A DNA stretch of 64,000 nucleotides from Rhodocytophaga rosea (GTDB lineage Bacteria; Bacteroidota; Bacteroidia; Cytophagales; 172606-1): assembly GCF_010119975.1 (NCBI RefSeq), contig NZ_CP048222.1, positions 7,788,501-7,852,500 on the forward strand, written 5' to 3'. A program made the position numbers and the translations under genes. The notes beneath the pieces are model-generated. The model was not told the origin of the DNA and ran no database searches. It saw only the letters and a list, made by a program, of their open reading frames with translations. Shown here in pieces: positions 45,033 to 54,024 of the stretch (its first letter is position 1; each line of letters opens with the position of its first letter).

Positions 45033-46454
45033 TTATTTGCTTACTACTGCCTGCGAAATCTTTTTTTGCCGGTTTATCATATCACCTCTATATAAAGAAG
45101 AATATTCTATTGCATTAATTTTACCTTTTTCGTCTCTCACAAACTGCAGATAACTGTACATTTCTTTGGTAAAGAACCTGTCTTTGCCAACCGGCCAGAA
45201 TTTCAGTTTCCGGAATTCACCGATATTACTAATAAGGGTATCTCCACTCAATGTAAATACCTCGTTTATTCCTGCAGGTGCACCAGGCACTTCAAAAGCG
45301 CCAGTATATTGTTGTAATTTACTAGCCGACAAGGATACTGGTGTAGGCATGGTAATTTCACGGCCTGCTACACGTAGAGCTATGGGCATAATAATTCCGG
45401 GATCTTTTGCACCTCCTGCATTGGTAAGCAAAATGGCATATACCTGTTCCTCAGGAATGCGAATACCTAAACATATGAATCCGGGAATACCTCCTCCATG
45501 CTGAAGAAGCGTAACATCCTTATAAGCGCCTATTCCCCAACCATACCCATACCCGGTAGCCCTGCCATCCGATATTTTGTAAGCAGTCCAGGCTTTTTGC
45601 AGCAAAGATTGCGGCAGCAGTTTATCGGTGTACAGGGCGTGATCCCATTTAAGTAAGTCGTCAACTGTAGAAATTATGGCACCGGCAGAAAAAGGTTGAG
45701 AAAAACTTAGGTACACACCGGGTTTAAAGGAGCCATCCGGACCAGGATCATAACCACTGGCCATATCAGGAATTACTTGATCGTAGGTTCCCAGCAGGGT
45801 GTTGGTCATGCCCAGCGGCTGCCAGATGTTTTTTTGCAGATATTGCTCATAGGATAGACCTGATGCTTTTTCAATAAGCATTCCCAACAGGTAATACCCG
45901 GAGTTATTGTATAGAAAATTCGTATTAGGCTCAAAGTTTAGCGAGTCGTCCATAAAGTATTTGAGCATTTCCTCCTGCGAAAAGTCTAGCCGCATCTTGC
46001 TCTCAAAGTCTTGTTTGCTTGTATAACTCTGAATACCGCTTGTATGGGTGAGTAACTGTTCAATGGTAATGGTTTCTCCATGGGTGTTAAAAGTGGGCAG
46101 GTATTTACGGATGTCATCTGTTAAAGAAAGCTCGCCTTGCTGCACAAGCTGAAGAACCGCTACAGCTGTAAACTGCTTGGTAATCGAACCAATGCGGAAT
46201 TTATACTCCGGCTGATTGGGTACTTTTAATTCCACATTTGCCAGTCCAAATGCTTTTCTGTACACTGGAACTCCTTTTTTGGCCACTAATAGTACGCCTC
46301 CTGGCTGATCAGCTGTAAACGTAGCAGCTGTCAGGCTATCGATGTATGCTTTGGTTTTTGCATCTATAGATTGAGCTGAAGCAGTGTGTGTTTCCAGTAG
46401 GATTGCCGCTAAACAAATGAATACCAGTAAAATCTGAGAAGAGTATTTATACAT
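45033..46454 (-). CDS. Serine hydrolase, beta-lactamase (class C / PF00144) family
   Basis: A 473-residue exported enzyme; the signal peptide ends at about residue 28 (ASAQ). Active-site motifs of the family are in place: Ser90-x-x-Lys93 (SITK), Tyr182-x-Asn184 (YNN) and His319-Gly-Gly (HGGGIPG, the KTG equivalent). The last 100 residues form the small beta-barrel domain often found in Bacteroidota members. Such proteins include D-aminopeptidases, esterases and penicillin-binding relatives; the substrate cannot be chosen here. Its promoter region is shared with the divergent LytS/LytTR pair, suggesting that it may be a target of that system. Confidence 0.9.
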   Translation of the reverse strand: MYKYSSQILLVFICLAAILLETHTASAQSIDAKTKAYIDSLTAATFTADQPGGVLLVAKKGVPVYRKAFGLANVELKVPNQPEYKFRIGSITKQFTAVAVLQLVQQGELSLTDDIRKYLPTFNTHGETITIEQLLTHTSGIQSYTSKQDFESKMRLDFSQEEMLKYFMDDSLNFEPNTNFLYNNSGYYLLGMLIEKASGLSYEQYLQKNIWQPLGMTNTLLGTYDQVIPDMASGYDPGPDGSFKPGVYLSFSQPFSAGAIISTVDDLLKWDHALYTDKLLPQSLLQKAWTAYKISDGRATGYGYGWGIGAYKDVTLLQHGGGIPGFICLGIRIPEEQVYAILLTNAGGAKDPGIIMPIALRVAGREITMPTPVSLSASKLQQYTGAFEVPGAPAGINEVFTLSGDTLISNIGEFRKLKFWPVGKDRFFTKEMYSYLQFVRDEKGKINAIEYSSLYRGDMINRQKKISQAVVSK

Positions 46455-46546
46455 AAGGTTAATAGAGGATTGGTTTATAAAAAATGTTCAGCAAGCTTAC
46501 TGCAAAAATATATATCAACCTTTCCTTTATGACCATCTGAGAAATA

Positions 46547-46616
46547 GAAAAGGGATATTGCCTTTTAAGCTGGGGATGTGGCGAAAAGGGTATATTTCTG
46601 GTAGAAAAGGGTATAA
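46547..46616. promoter_or_regulatory. Three direct repeats of GAAAAGGG(T)ATA between the hydrolase and LytS genes
   Basis: Copies lie at 46547-46558 (GAAAAGGGATAT), 46583-46595 (GAAAAGGGTATAT) and 46604-46616 (GAAAAGGGTATAA). The last two are 21 bp apart start to start, two helical turns. LytTR-type regulators such as AgrA bind direct repeats at about this spacing, so these are likely sites for the adjacent LytTR protein. Confidence 0.6.
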
Positions 46617-46689
46617 TGCTCTATTCTTTCTGTTCAGCGCTGGTAAGCTGGTTTATTTTTTCATAAATATGTAGTTGTAGAACAGGTCT

Positions 46690-47781
46690 ATGAAGCAAAT
46701 TCAACAGGTATATCATTCTGCTTTTATCTGCCGGCGATGGCTGATGCATAGTGCATTCTGGATAGGAGTGTTGTTGATATACGTGATTTTCTTTGGGCGT
46801 GCCAATCATAATTACTTACAAACCTTTGTATTTGTGGGATTATTGATGCCGATCACCATTGGAACAACCTATTTCCTCAACTACTATCTGGTTCCGCGCT
46901 ATTTTATGCATGGACAGTATGGCTTATTTGCTTTGTATTTTATATACACGGTGTTAGGTTCGCTTTGCCTGGAAATGTTTGTAGCCATGTTTACCTACAT
47001 GGCGATTGCCCAAATGCAATGGAACAATATGAACCCGGCTTCTGTAGATATTTTTTTTCTGCTGGCTTCTTTGTTAATGGTCGTTTTTTTCGGTGTAGCC
47101 CTTAAAGTGATGCTGCAATGGCGTCAATCCAGAGAAGCGTATCAAAAACTGATGCATGAAAAACTGGAGGCAGAACTCAGGTTTCTGAAAACCCAGTTGA
47201 ATCCGCATTTTCTGTTTAATACACTGAACAATTTGTACTATCTGGCCAGTGAAAAATCTGATAAGGCTCCCCAGGCCATTCTGGCGTTGAGCGAAATTCT
47301 GGATTATGTATTACAGGAAGGAAAAGCCATTTTAGTTCCGCTAGAAAAAGAGCTCAAGCAGGCAGAAAACTTTATTGCATTAGAGTTACTCCGGTATGGC
47401 GACCGGGTAAAAGTTGAAACACATATAAACGGCTTTTTACCAGATAAAAATATTGTTCCGATGCTGCTGATTACTTTACTGGAGAATAGTTTTAAACATG
47501 GGGTGATGCAGGTATCAGGCAAATCATGGATAATTCTGCAAGTGGAAGGGAAAGCGGATGGTATATATATTAAGGTGGGTAATAGCTGCAAAAATACCAG
47601 TTTGGGTAAAGGCATTGGCCTGGAAAATCTGCAAAGTCAGCTTCAACATGTATATGCAGCTACTCATTCATTGTCTATAGACAGAAGCAAAGCCAATGAA
47701 TTCTGGATTCAGGTGATGCTGCCTGGCAAACAAATAACAGGGAATATAGCAGCAAATAAAATTTTAACACACAAGCCATGA
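46690..47781 (+). CDS. LytS/YehU-type sensor histidine kinase
   Basis: A 363-residue inner-membrane kinase. The N-terminal third has four transmembrane helices (about 18-37, 48-66, 80-104, 120-140) with short loops and no large sensor domain. The His_kinase domain (PF06580) has LKTQLNPHFLFNTLNNLYYL, in which the His of NPHFLFN is the phosphorylation site. The ATPase part has VPMLLITLLENSFKHG (N box) and GKGIGLENL (G box). The last 4 bp overlap the start of the LytTR regulator, a textbook translational coupling of a two-component pair. Confidence 0.93.
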   Translation: MKQIQQVYHSAFICRRWLMHSAFWIGVLLIYVIFFGRANHNYLQTFVFVGLLMPITIGTTYFLNYYLVPRYFMHGQYGLFALYFIYTVLGSLCLEMFVAMFTYMAIAQMQWNNMNPASVDIFFLLASLLMVVFFGVALKVMLQWRQSREAYQKLMHEKLEAELRFLKTQLNPHFLFNTLNNLYYLASEKSDKAPQAILALSEILDYVLQEGKAILVPLEKELKQAENFIALELLRYGDRVKVETHINGFLPDKNIVPMLLITLLENSFKHGVMQVSGKSWIILQVEGKADGIYIKVGNSCKNTSLGKGIGLENLQSQLQHVYAATHSLSIDRSKANEFWIQVMLPGKQITGNIAANKILTHKP

Positions 47782-48482
47782 AATACAGATACCTCATTGT
47801 AGATGATGAACCTCTAGCCAGAAAGCTTGTTTTAGCACATACATCCAAAATAGAAGGACTGGAGCTGGCAGGTGAATGCGAAGATGCGATTGTAGCCGGT
47901 AATATGCTCCGGAGCAAACCGGTAGACCTGCTTTTCCTGGATATTCAATTGCCCGAAATCAATGGATTAAAACTGATGGGTACGTTAAAAAATCCTCCTG
48001 CTGTAATTATTACCACGGCCTACCGGGATTTTGCACCCGAAGCCTTTGATCTGGATGTGATTGATTACCTGCTTAAACCCATTGCCTTTGAGCGGCTCAT
48101 GAAAGCTGTTAATAAATTCTTTGACAGGAAAGCTATTGTGTCCCATTTTTCTACAGGGCAGGAAGAACAGAAAGCCTTCATTTATCTGAAAGCAGAGCGT
48201 AAATCTCATAAGGTGTACATGGAAGATATTCTTTACGTGGAGAGCCTGGATGATTATGTAAAAGTTCATTTACATAACCAAATGCTGATTACCAGAGAGA
48301 ATATCAGCCAGTTGGAACAAAAGCTGCCTGCTGAAGCATTTGTTCGCATACACCGGTCGTTCATAGTAGCTGTAAAAGCAGTGAGTTGTATCAGCCTGGA
48401 AGGAGTGGAGGTGAAAGGAAAAAGGTTACCATTCGGCAGGGTATATAAACACAGTGCCCTGGCCGGGTTGAAGTTTAAATAG
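47778..48482 (+). CDS. LytTR family response regulator
   Basis: A 234-residue transcription factor. The receiver domain (1-120) has the acidic pair Asp9-Asp10, the phosphoacceptor Asp55 in LLFLDIQLPE, a Thr in VIITTAY and Lys in YLLKPI. The LytTR DNA-binding domain (about 130-234) carries the family pattern DILYVESLDDYVKVHL and FVRIHRSFIVAVKAV. It overlaps the kinase gene by 4 bp. The direct repeats before the kinase gene are its probable sites, which would give autoregulation and control of the divergent hydrolase. Confidence 0.94.
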   Translation: MKYRYLIVDDEPLARKLVLAHTSKIEGLELAGECEDAIVAGNMLRSKPVDLLFLDIQLPEINGLKLMGTLKNPPAVIITTAYRDFAPEAFDLDVIDYLLKPIAFERLMKAVNKFFDRKAIVSHFSTGQEEQKAFIYLKAERKSHKVYMEDILYVESLDDYVKVHLHNQMLITRENISQLEQKLPAEAFVRIHRSFIVAVKAVSCISLEGVEVKGKRLPFGRVYKHSALAGLKFK

Positions 48483-48508
48483 ATAATACTGTTGACAAAT
48501 CTATTGGC

Positions 48509-49543
48509 TTACACTGTGTTTACATATTTTTCCCATTTTTCCAGTACAGAAGAAAAATCTTCAGGCAAAGGCGAATCAAACTGTTTCCACTCTTTGGTAC
48601 GGGGATGCGTGAATCCTAAGGATTTGGCATGTAATGCCTGCCTGGGTATTAATTTAAAACAGTTATCAACAAACTGACGGTATTTGGTGAAAGACGTGCC
48701 TTTCAGAATTTTATCGCCTCCATAAGTAGCATCATTAAACAGCGGATGACCCAGGTATTGCATATGTGCCCGGATCTGGTGAGTACGTCCGGTTTCCAGG
48801 TTACATTGAACCAGTGACACATACCGCAAAGGTTTGAGTACTTTATAATGGGTTACGGCATTGCGTCCAAACTCACCCTCCGGAAACACGGCTGTTACCC
48901 TGCGGTCTTTCAAACTCCGGCCAACATGGGCATCAATGGTTCCGGATTCCAGTTTGGGTTCTCCCCATACTAAGGCATAATAGGTACGTTCGATGCTGTG
49001 GTCATAGAACTGCCTGGCCAGATGCGCCATAGCCAGTTCTGTTTTTGCCACCGCTAGCAATCCGGAGGTATCCTTATCCAGGCGGTGTACGAGTCCGGGA
49101 CGGCCTTCACCGTTCTGTGAGGTAGGTAAGTGCTGAAAGTGATACGTTAGCGCATTCACCAGCGTACCAGTCCAGTTATTATAAGCCGGATGAACCACCA
49201 TCCCTGCCGGTTTGTTCACTACCAATACATCTTCATCTTCATATACAATATCCAGAGGGATGTTCTCAGGGATAATTTCCGTATCCCGGGGCGGTTGGGG
49301 CAGGGAAATCGTAATTACATCTGCAGGTTTTACTTTATAACTGGACTTAATTACTTTATCATTCACCTTTACGGCTTCGCTGTCAATGGCTTGCTGGAGT
49401 TTATTTCTGGTTGCATTGGGAATGCGATCCATCAGAAACTTGTCAACCCGCAACAGTGATTGCCCTTTATCTACCTGTATCCGGTAGTGTTCAAATAAAT
49501 CTTCATCTTCATTCCATTCTTCCTTTTCAATATCTGCATTCAT
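48509..49543 (-). CDS. RluD-type pseudouridine synthase
   Basis: A 344-residue RNA-modifying enzyme. An S4 RNA-binding domain (about 30-90, KFLMDRIPNATRNKLQQAID) is followed by the RluA/RluD catalytic domain (about 105-320) with the catalytic Asp in GRPGLVHRLDKDTSGLLA (the HRLDKDTSG motif) and the later GRTHQIRAHMQYLGHPLFND. This is the RluD arrangement, which converts uridines in helix 69 of 23S rRNA. The acidic N-terminal extension is common in Bacteroidota. Single gene, convergent with the LytTR gene at 26 bp. Confidence 0.92.
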   Translation of the reverse strand: MNADIEKEEWNEDEDLFEHYRIQVDKGQSLLRVDKFLMDRIPNATRNKLQQAIDSEAVKVNDKVIKSSYKVKPADVITISLPQPPRDTEIIPENIPLDIVYEDEDVLVVNKPAGMVVHPAYNNWTGTLVNALTYHFQHLPTSQNGEGRPGLVHRLDKDTSGLLAVAKTELAMAHLARQFYDHSIERTYYALVWGEPKLESGTIDAHVGRSLKDRRVTAVFPEGEFGRNAVTHYKVLKPLRYVSLVQCNLETGRTHQIRAHMQYLGHPLFNDATYGGDKILKGTSFTKYRQFVDNCFKLIPRQALHAKSLGFTHPRTKEWKQFDSPLPEDFSSVLEKWEKYVNTV

Positions 49544-49636
49544 GTCTGTAAATCGGCTTTGCTGAATTCGGTCTGTAAGTTAACCTGAAAAATCCTATAA
49601 ATCTTATACGCTGCAAATCCTGGTTCTGACATTTTA

Positions 49637-50689
49637 TTATTTCCCATGTGCCTGTTGATCGTAGTGTTTCTTGAGAATATCCTCTCCGAAGTCATCCGTC
49701 AGGTCGCGGACAACGGTGTGTACATGGTTTGCATGGGTCTGGGTATTATCATATTCGATCAGCAGGGTGGGTCCGTGAATGCGGTAATAATGGCCTTGTC
49801 CTCTTTCCTGGCTGCCAGCCCAGGCAAAACGAAGATTGTCCAGGCCTGCTTTCCTGATTTTCTTCATGTGGTTTACAGCCAGTTCTTCGTTAAAATTATC
49901 CAGGTATACATTCAGCAGTTCCATAAACCGTTTTTTCTGGATCAGGCTCATCTCAGCCATCCGGATACCCTGGCTGGACTCCAGTATGGCTTTGCGTTTA
50001 TTGCTGGTAATAATTTCTCCGGGCGCTTTTACATCAATAATGACGGTTTTCAACTGTTCTGCCGAAAAAGACTGCATCAGGCTTCTGGCCAGGTCTTCTT
50101 CCAGTTTTAAGATCTGTTTTCCTTTTTGAGGGCCATCTGGAACAATGGCCGGATTAGAGCCCAGAAAAGCTGGTGTGCTGGAAAGCAATTGCCCGGTAAC
50201 CGAAGAAAAGTTCAGCGAAATATGATGTCCTTCCATCCGCCAGGCCCAGGGTTCTTTGCCGCCTGGGGTACCAAAAACCGTAAAATAATAGTTTTCAGGA
50301 TCGCGGTAGTGATCATTAGGTTCTCTATTTTCCAGGGCTTTTAGTATAATTTCCAGTTCCATAATTGCTATAGTTTTGGCATTGCCCTTCTCACTCAATA
50401 CCGTCTGGATAATGGCCAGCGCTGCCTGCCTCTGGGATTGGTTCATGGATTTATAACAGGCACCTTTCCGGGGACGGGGTGTAAAATGCCAGTTAAAGCG
50501 CTCCTCATCGTCAAACGGAAATACGGCTTTTTGCTTCAGGGAATCTGGCAATACATTTAGAAATTGCTGCACAGTTGCTGCCATTTCTCTCAGTTCACGG
50601 GGTTTTAGTTGTTTGCTGGCAGCAGCCTGTCCATAGCTCACCTGCAATCCTGCCAATAGGCAGCCTATGATGACAAAAAATTTCTTCAT
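49637..50689 (-). CDS. DUF3500 domain protein, secreted
   Basis: A 350-residue protein with a signal peptide (about 1-20, ending SYGQ). Almost the whole body is DUF3500. Telling segments are VFPFDDEERFNWHFTPRPRKG near residue 60, EGHHISLNFSS in the centre and the end LLIEYDNTQTHANHVHTVVRDL with its histidine cluster, then DDFGEDILKKHY. The family's function is unknown; the conserved histidines, acids and size suggest a metal-dependent hydrolase, but that is a guess. Single gene between terminators. Confidence 0.85.
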   Translation of the reverse strand: MKKFFVIIGCLLAGLQVSYGQAAASKQLKPRELREMAATVQQFLNVLPDSLKQKAVFPFDDEERFNWHFTPRPRKGACYKSMNQSQRQAALAIIQTVLSEKGNAKTIAIMELEIILKALENREPNDHYRDPENYYFTVFGTPGGKEPWAWRMEGHHISLNFSSVTGQLLSSTPAFLGSNPAIVPDGPQKGKQILKLEEDLARSLMQSFSAEQLKTVIIDVKAPGEIITSNKRKAILESSQGIRMAEMSLIQKKRFMELLNVYLDNFNEELAVNHMKKIRKAGLDNLRFAWAGSQERGQGHYYRIHGPTLLIEYDNTQTHANHVHTVVRDLTDDFGEDILKKHYDQQAHGK

Positions 50690-50814
50690 GAATTTCAGCG
50701 ACTAGTCTAAAAAGTTCTCAAGATAGTTAAATTTTGAATAAGGTAGCGGATAAATGAGCCTGTTGTATATAATCTGATGCAGGCAAAATTTATGCTGATG
50801 AAAGGGGAGGGTAC

Positions 50815-50878
50815 AAAAAAATAAAGCATTACAGATATCTTCCAAGCTTCTACTCCTATCCGAATCTGTAATGCTTTA
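50815..50878 (-). terminator. Terminator after the double-ABC gene
   Basis: A 15-bp perfect inverted repeat (50822-50836 against 50864-50878, 27-nt loop) is followed on the minus strand by seven or more T. It ends the ABC gene unit. The 50690-50994 gap holds nothing else. Confidence 0.8.
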
Positions 50879-50994
50879 AAACAAAATAGAAAAACGAAAA
50901 TCAATCTTTTTATTCAATCGAGCTGATTTTTGTTCCTCTGAATAGAGATTTAAACGCGGGTTTATGAGAAAGGTTACAAATTTTCTTAAAATTT

Positions 50995-52491
50995 TTAACT
51001 AGGTTTTTGGGAATAATACGCCATTTTCCGGATAATGCCTTTTTCCAGAAAAAGATAACGGGTGATAAAGCCGGGAATTTCATGGGCATAATGACTCACA
51101 AACAGCAGCGTCGTATCTGGCTGGCAATAGTGCTGCAATAAGCTTGAAGATTGATTTATGAATGCATTGTCCACATTTTGAAAAGGCTCATCCCAGATGA
51201 TGAGATCCGGATTTTTAACCAGTGAACGGATTAGCAATATAATTCTTTGTTCGCCACTGGAAAGCTGCTGAAACCGCCGGTTGAGCAAGGATTCCATATT
51301 ATAGTAATGGAAGAGATCAATAATTATATTGTTCTCTTCTTCAGTGATTTGCCGGTTCAAAGTAAGTACATCTCTGAATCCGGTGGCAGCTACTTCCCGG
51401 CTGGTCATACCGGTTTTAAAATACAAATGCAATTCTGGCGATACAAATCCGATGCGCTGCTTGATGTCCCAGATGCTTTCGCCTGAACCTCTCCGTTTTC
51501 CGAATAACTCAATATGATTGGCATACGCCTGTGGATGATCAGCGGCGATCAGGCTGAGCAAGGTAGATTTTCCAGACCCATTTGGCCCCAGCAAAGCCCA
51601 TTTCTCGCCTTTTTTCACCGTCCAGTTAATGTGTTGCAGTGCTTTTTTACCTTCGTAGGCTACCTGCACATTTTTGAATTGAATTACTGTCTCAAAAGCA
51701 GGAGTTGGTTTATTCGCTAAGAACGGAAGCTGGCTTTGCTCAGCATAACCATTTTGTTGTACCGACAGTGTTCCCAGAAATTCCTTGCGGCTGTATTTAC
51801 CTTTGATTTGAAGCTTATCCAGCCAGAGGACATGCGTAATACTCTGGGGAAGTTCCGTGGGATAAGAGGTGAGCAAAAGATGAATTCCCTGCACTACCAG
51901 TTGATCTATGATCTTATGCAGATCTTTTCTGGACGAAGCATCCAGACCGGCAAACGGATTATCCAGGACAAGTAAAGCTGGCTTTTGCAATAAGGCTTTG
52001 ATGATTCGTAGTTTCCTGGTTTGCCCGTTTGACAATTTGATAAATTCCAGGGGCAATACTTCCGTAATTCCAAACTGGCGGCTTAGTTCTTCTACAAGTA
52101 AAATGCTTTCTGAATCTGGCAATGCCCGAAGTAAATAATCTCTGGCGGTAATAATTCCGGCCGTTTCTGTGGCATGAAAGCGTTGCTGGTAATAAAAATT
52201 GGCATAATTGAATACATGCGATTCTTCCTGAAAAGAGAGCAGGTAGGAAGCTTCATGAATATCGGGAGTTTCTGGCAGATCTTCAAGGAAAGGAAACATG
52301 GCTTCTCCACTTCTGAGAAACAATTTACCCGTAATTGCTTCAGCCAGACTGGTTTTTCCTGAACCCAGGCCTCCGACAATCGCCCAGCATTCACCTTTGC
52401 GGATGGTCCAGTTGAGAGAATCGAATAAATGCGTGTTTCCTTTATAATAAGTGGCATTGTTGAGTTGAATAAATATAGAATCAGGCTTCAT
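50995..52491 (-). CDS. Double ABC ATPase, PhrA/ModF type
   Basis: A 498-residue soluble protein made of two ABC ATPase domains and no membrane segment. Domain one (about 5-245) has Walker A GGLGSGKTSL, signature LSNGQTRKLRI and Walker B LLVLDNPFAGLD. Domain two (about 265-495) has GPNGSGKSTL, LSSGEQRIILL and LIIWDEPFQNVD. This twin set-up without a transmembrane partner matches the ModF/photorepair protein PhrA group, whose role is poorly defined (linked to molybdate genes in Proteobacteria). No mod or photolyase gene is near. The neighbouring lipoprotein gene diverges from it by 56 bp. Confidence 0.85.
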   Translation of the reverse strand: MKPDSIFIQLNNATYYKGNTHLFDSLNWTIRKGECWAIVGGLGSGKTSLAEAITGKLFLRSGEAMFPFLEDLPETPDIHEASYLLSFQEESHVFNYANFYYQQRFHATETAGIITARDYLLRALPDSESILLVEELSRQFGITEVLPLEFIKLSNGQTRKLRIIKALLQKPALLVLDNPFAGLDASSRKDLHKIIDQLVVQGIHLLLTSYPTELPQSITHVLWLDKLQIKGKYSRKEFLGTLSVQQNGYAEQSQLPFLANKPTPAFETVIQFKNVQVAYEGKKALQHINWTVKKGEKWALLGPNGSGKSTLLSLIAADHPQAYANHIELFGKRRGSGESIWDIKQRIGFVSPELHLYFKTGMTSREVAATGFRDVLTLNRQITEEENNIIIDLFHYYNMESLLNRRFQQLSSGEQRIILLIRSLVKNPDLIIWDEPFQNVDNAFINQSSSLLQHYCQPDTTLLFVSHYAHEIPGFITRYLFLEKGIIRKMAYYSQKPS

Positions 52492-52547
52492 TCTTTGCTA
52501 TAAAATTATGCTTATGTTTAAGTATGCGCTATTTACTAAAAAGTAGA

Positions 52548-53273
52548 ATGAAGTTGAACGCCATAATAATTATTATCAGCCTCAGTTTAGCACTGCTTTC
52601 CTGCTCGCAGAAAAATGAGGCAGAGCTTTCTTCGAAAGAGATAGAGTACTATTATGTAGAGTATAACATAGAGTGTTGCACCATGGCAGGGGTACTCAAA
52701 CAGAAAATGCTCCATTCAACAACCGTTAAAGACAGCATGTACACGCTTACTTATATTATTGAAGGGAAGCAAAAGCCAGATACCCTTATTTACAGATTGA
52801 AGGAAAATCATACCTATATTCCGCAATATGAGTATAATACTATCCCTGATAAACTATTTTCATTGGTAGGCAGCACATCCATACTAGTGTGGGGAGATTC
52901 TTTGCTTACAAGAGGTTTAAAAGATACATACAAGGTATATAAATATGCAAGCAATGGGGCAAGCATGGATGGATGTTATAGTCACTTCTGGATTCCTCAA
53001 TTTGGAATCATCTTAAAGCGTAATCCCACCTGGCGGAATTTTCAAAAATTAAGAACAAACAATGATAGTATTAACCGGCAAATTGAATTGTTAACTGATA
53101 TTATCTACCAGGATCAGGACTTTTATAGAGGCTGTGATTTTGAGTTGCCTGATGAAGGGTTTGAAGTAGAAAGGGAGCAAATGATAGCAGAAAGAGAGAA
53201 GAAATTGGTAGAAAGGCAGAAGAAGATACTGGAAAAACAAAAAAGATCAAGGCACGGCACACCATCTCAATAA
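52548..53273 (+). CDS. Hypothetical lipoprotein, 241 residues
   Basis: I do not recognise the family. Starting at ATG 52548, the protein has a lipoprotein signal ending at LALLSC (Cys19). The body contains a possible metal or disulfide cysteine pair (IECCTMAG), several beta strands and a Trp-rich part (HFWIPQFGIILKRNPTWRNF). It ends in a highly charged helix (residues about 195-240, EREQMIAEREKKLVERQKK) that should be a single long coiled-coil. It is probably anchored to a membrane with the coiled-coil pointing into the periplasm. A start 24 nt earlier at 52524 is possible but weaker. Confidence 0.65.
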   Translation: MKLNAIIIIISLSLALLSCSQKNEAELSSKEIEYYYVEYNIECCTMAGVLKQKMLHSTTVKDSMYTLTYIIEGKQKPDTLIYRLKENHTYIPQYEYNTIPDKLFSLVGSTSILVWGDSLLTRGLKDTYKVYKYASNGASMDGCYSHFWIPQFGIILKRNPTWRNFQKLRTNNDSINRQIELLTDIIYQDQDFYRGCDFELPDEGFEVEREQMIAEREKKLVERQKKILEKQKRSRHGTPSQ

Positions 53274-53350
53274 TGTAGCATTTAGAAGTCTGGTAGGAAT
53301 ACCCCTGTTTTTACCTGTTATCAGGTCTATTAAAATACTATATTTGCCGG

Positions 53351-54019
53351 ATGAAACCCATACTTGCTCCTTCCATTCTGGCGGCTGACTTTACTAACCT
53401 GGGCCGGGATATCGAACTCATCAATCAAAGCCAGGCCGACTGGATTCATTTTGATGTCATGGATGGGCATTTTGTACCCAATATCTCTTTTGGCCTGCCG
53501 GTATGTGAAGCGGTTCACCGGATCGCCCGTAAACCACTGGATGTGCATTTAATGATTACCGAGCCAGACCGTTACCTGGAAGCCTTTGCCAAGGCTGGAG
53601 CGGCGCATATTACTGTACACCTGGAAGCCTGTACTCACCTGCACCGCACTATTCACCATATTCAGGAATTAGGTTGTAAAGCAGGCGTCGCCCTCAATCC
53701 GCATACGCCAGTACAATTGCTTGAAGATATTATTGCTGACCTCGATATTGTGCTTGTAATGACGGTGAACCCAGGCTTTGGCGGTCAAAAATTTATCGAA
53801 CACAGCTACCAGAAGATCGCTGCTCTTAAAGAATTGATCGCCCAGCACCGTTCGCATGCCTTAATTGAAGTGGATGGAGGTGTAAATGAACAGAATACGC
53901 CGGCATTAATTCAGGCTGGTGCGCAGGTACTGGTGGCAGGTAACTTTGTTTTCTCTTCTCCCAATCCCACCTTAACCATCGAAAATTTAAAAAATACAGT
54001 AGTTTCCTATAAAGTGTAA
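53351..54019 (+). CDS. rpe: Ribulose-phosphate 3-epimerase
   Basis: A 222-residue cytoplasmic TIM-barrel enzyme that interconverts ribulose 5-phosphate and xylulose 5-phosphate in the pentose phosphate pathway. The metal site is visible in IHFDVMDGHFVPN (His and Asp), HLMI and EVDGGV (second Asp), with the phosphate-binding VNPGFGGQKF loop. The length is exactly that of the family. It sits 5 bp before a TonB-dependent receptor gene, so the two should be one transcript. Confidence 0.96.
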   Translation: MKPILAPSILAADFTNLGRDIELINQSQADWIHFDVMDGHFVPNISFGLPVCEAVHRIARKPLDVHLMITEPDRYLEAFAKAGAAHITVHLEACTHLHRTIHHIQELGCKAGVALNPHTPVQLLEDIIADLDIVLVMTVNPGFGGQKFIEHSYQKIAALKELIAQHRSHALIEVDGGVNEQNTPALIQAGAQVLVAGNFVFSSPNPTLTIENLKNTVVSYKV

Positions 54020-54024
54020 CCAGC

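Noticed and set aside
46621-46809. 62-codon minus-strand frame overlapping the LytS start
   Set aside because: It overlaps the beginning of a clear kinase gene and its promoter repeats, and its sequence has no protein-like pattern.
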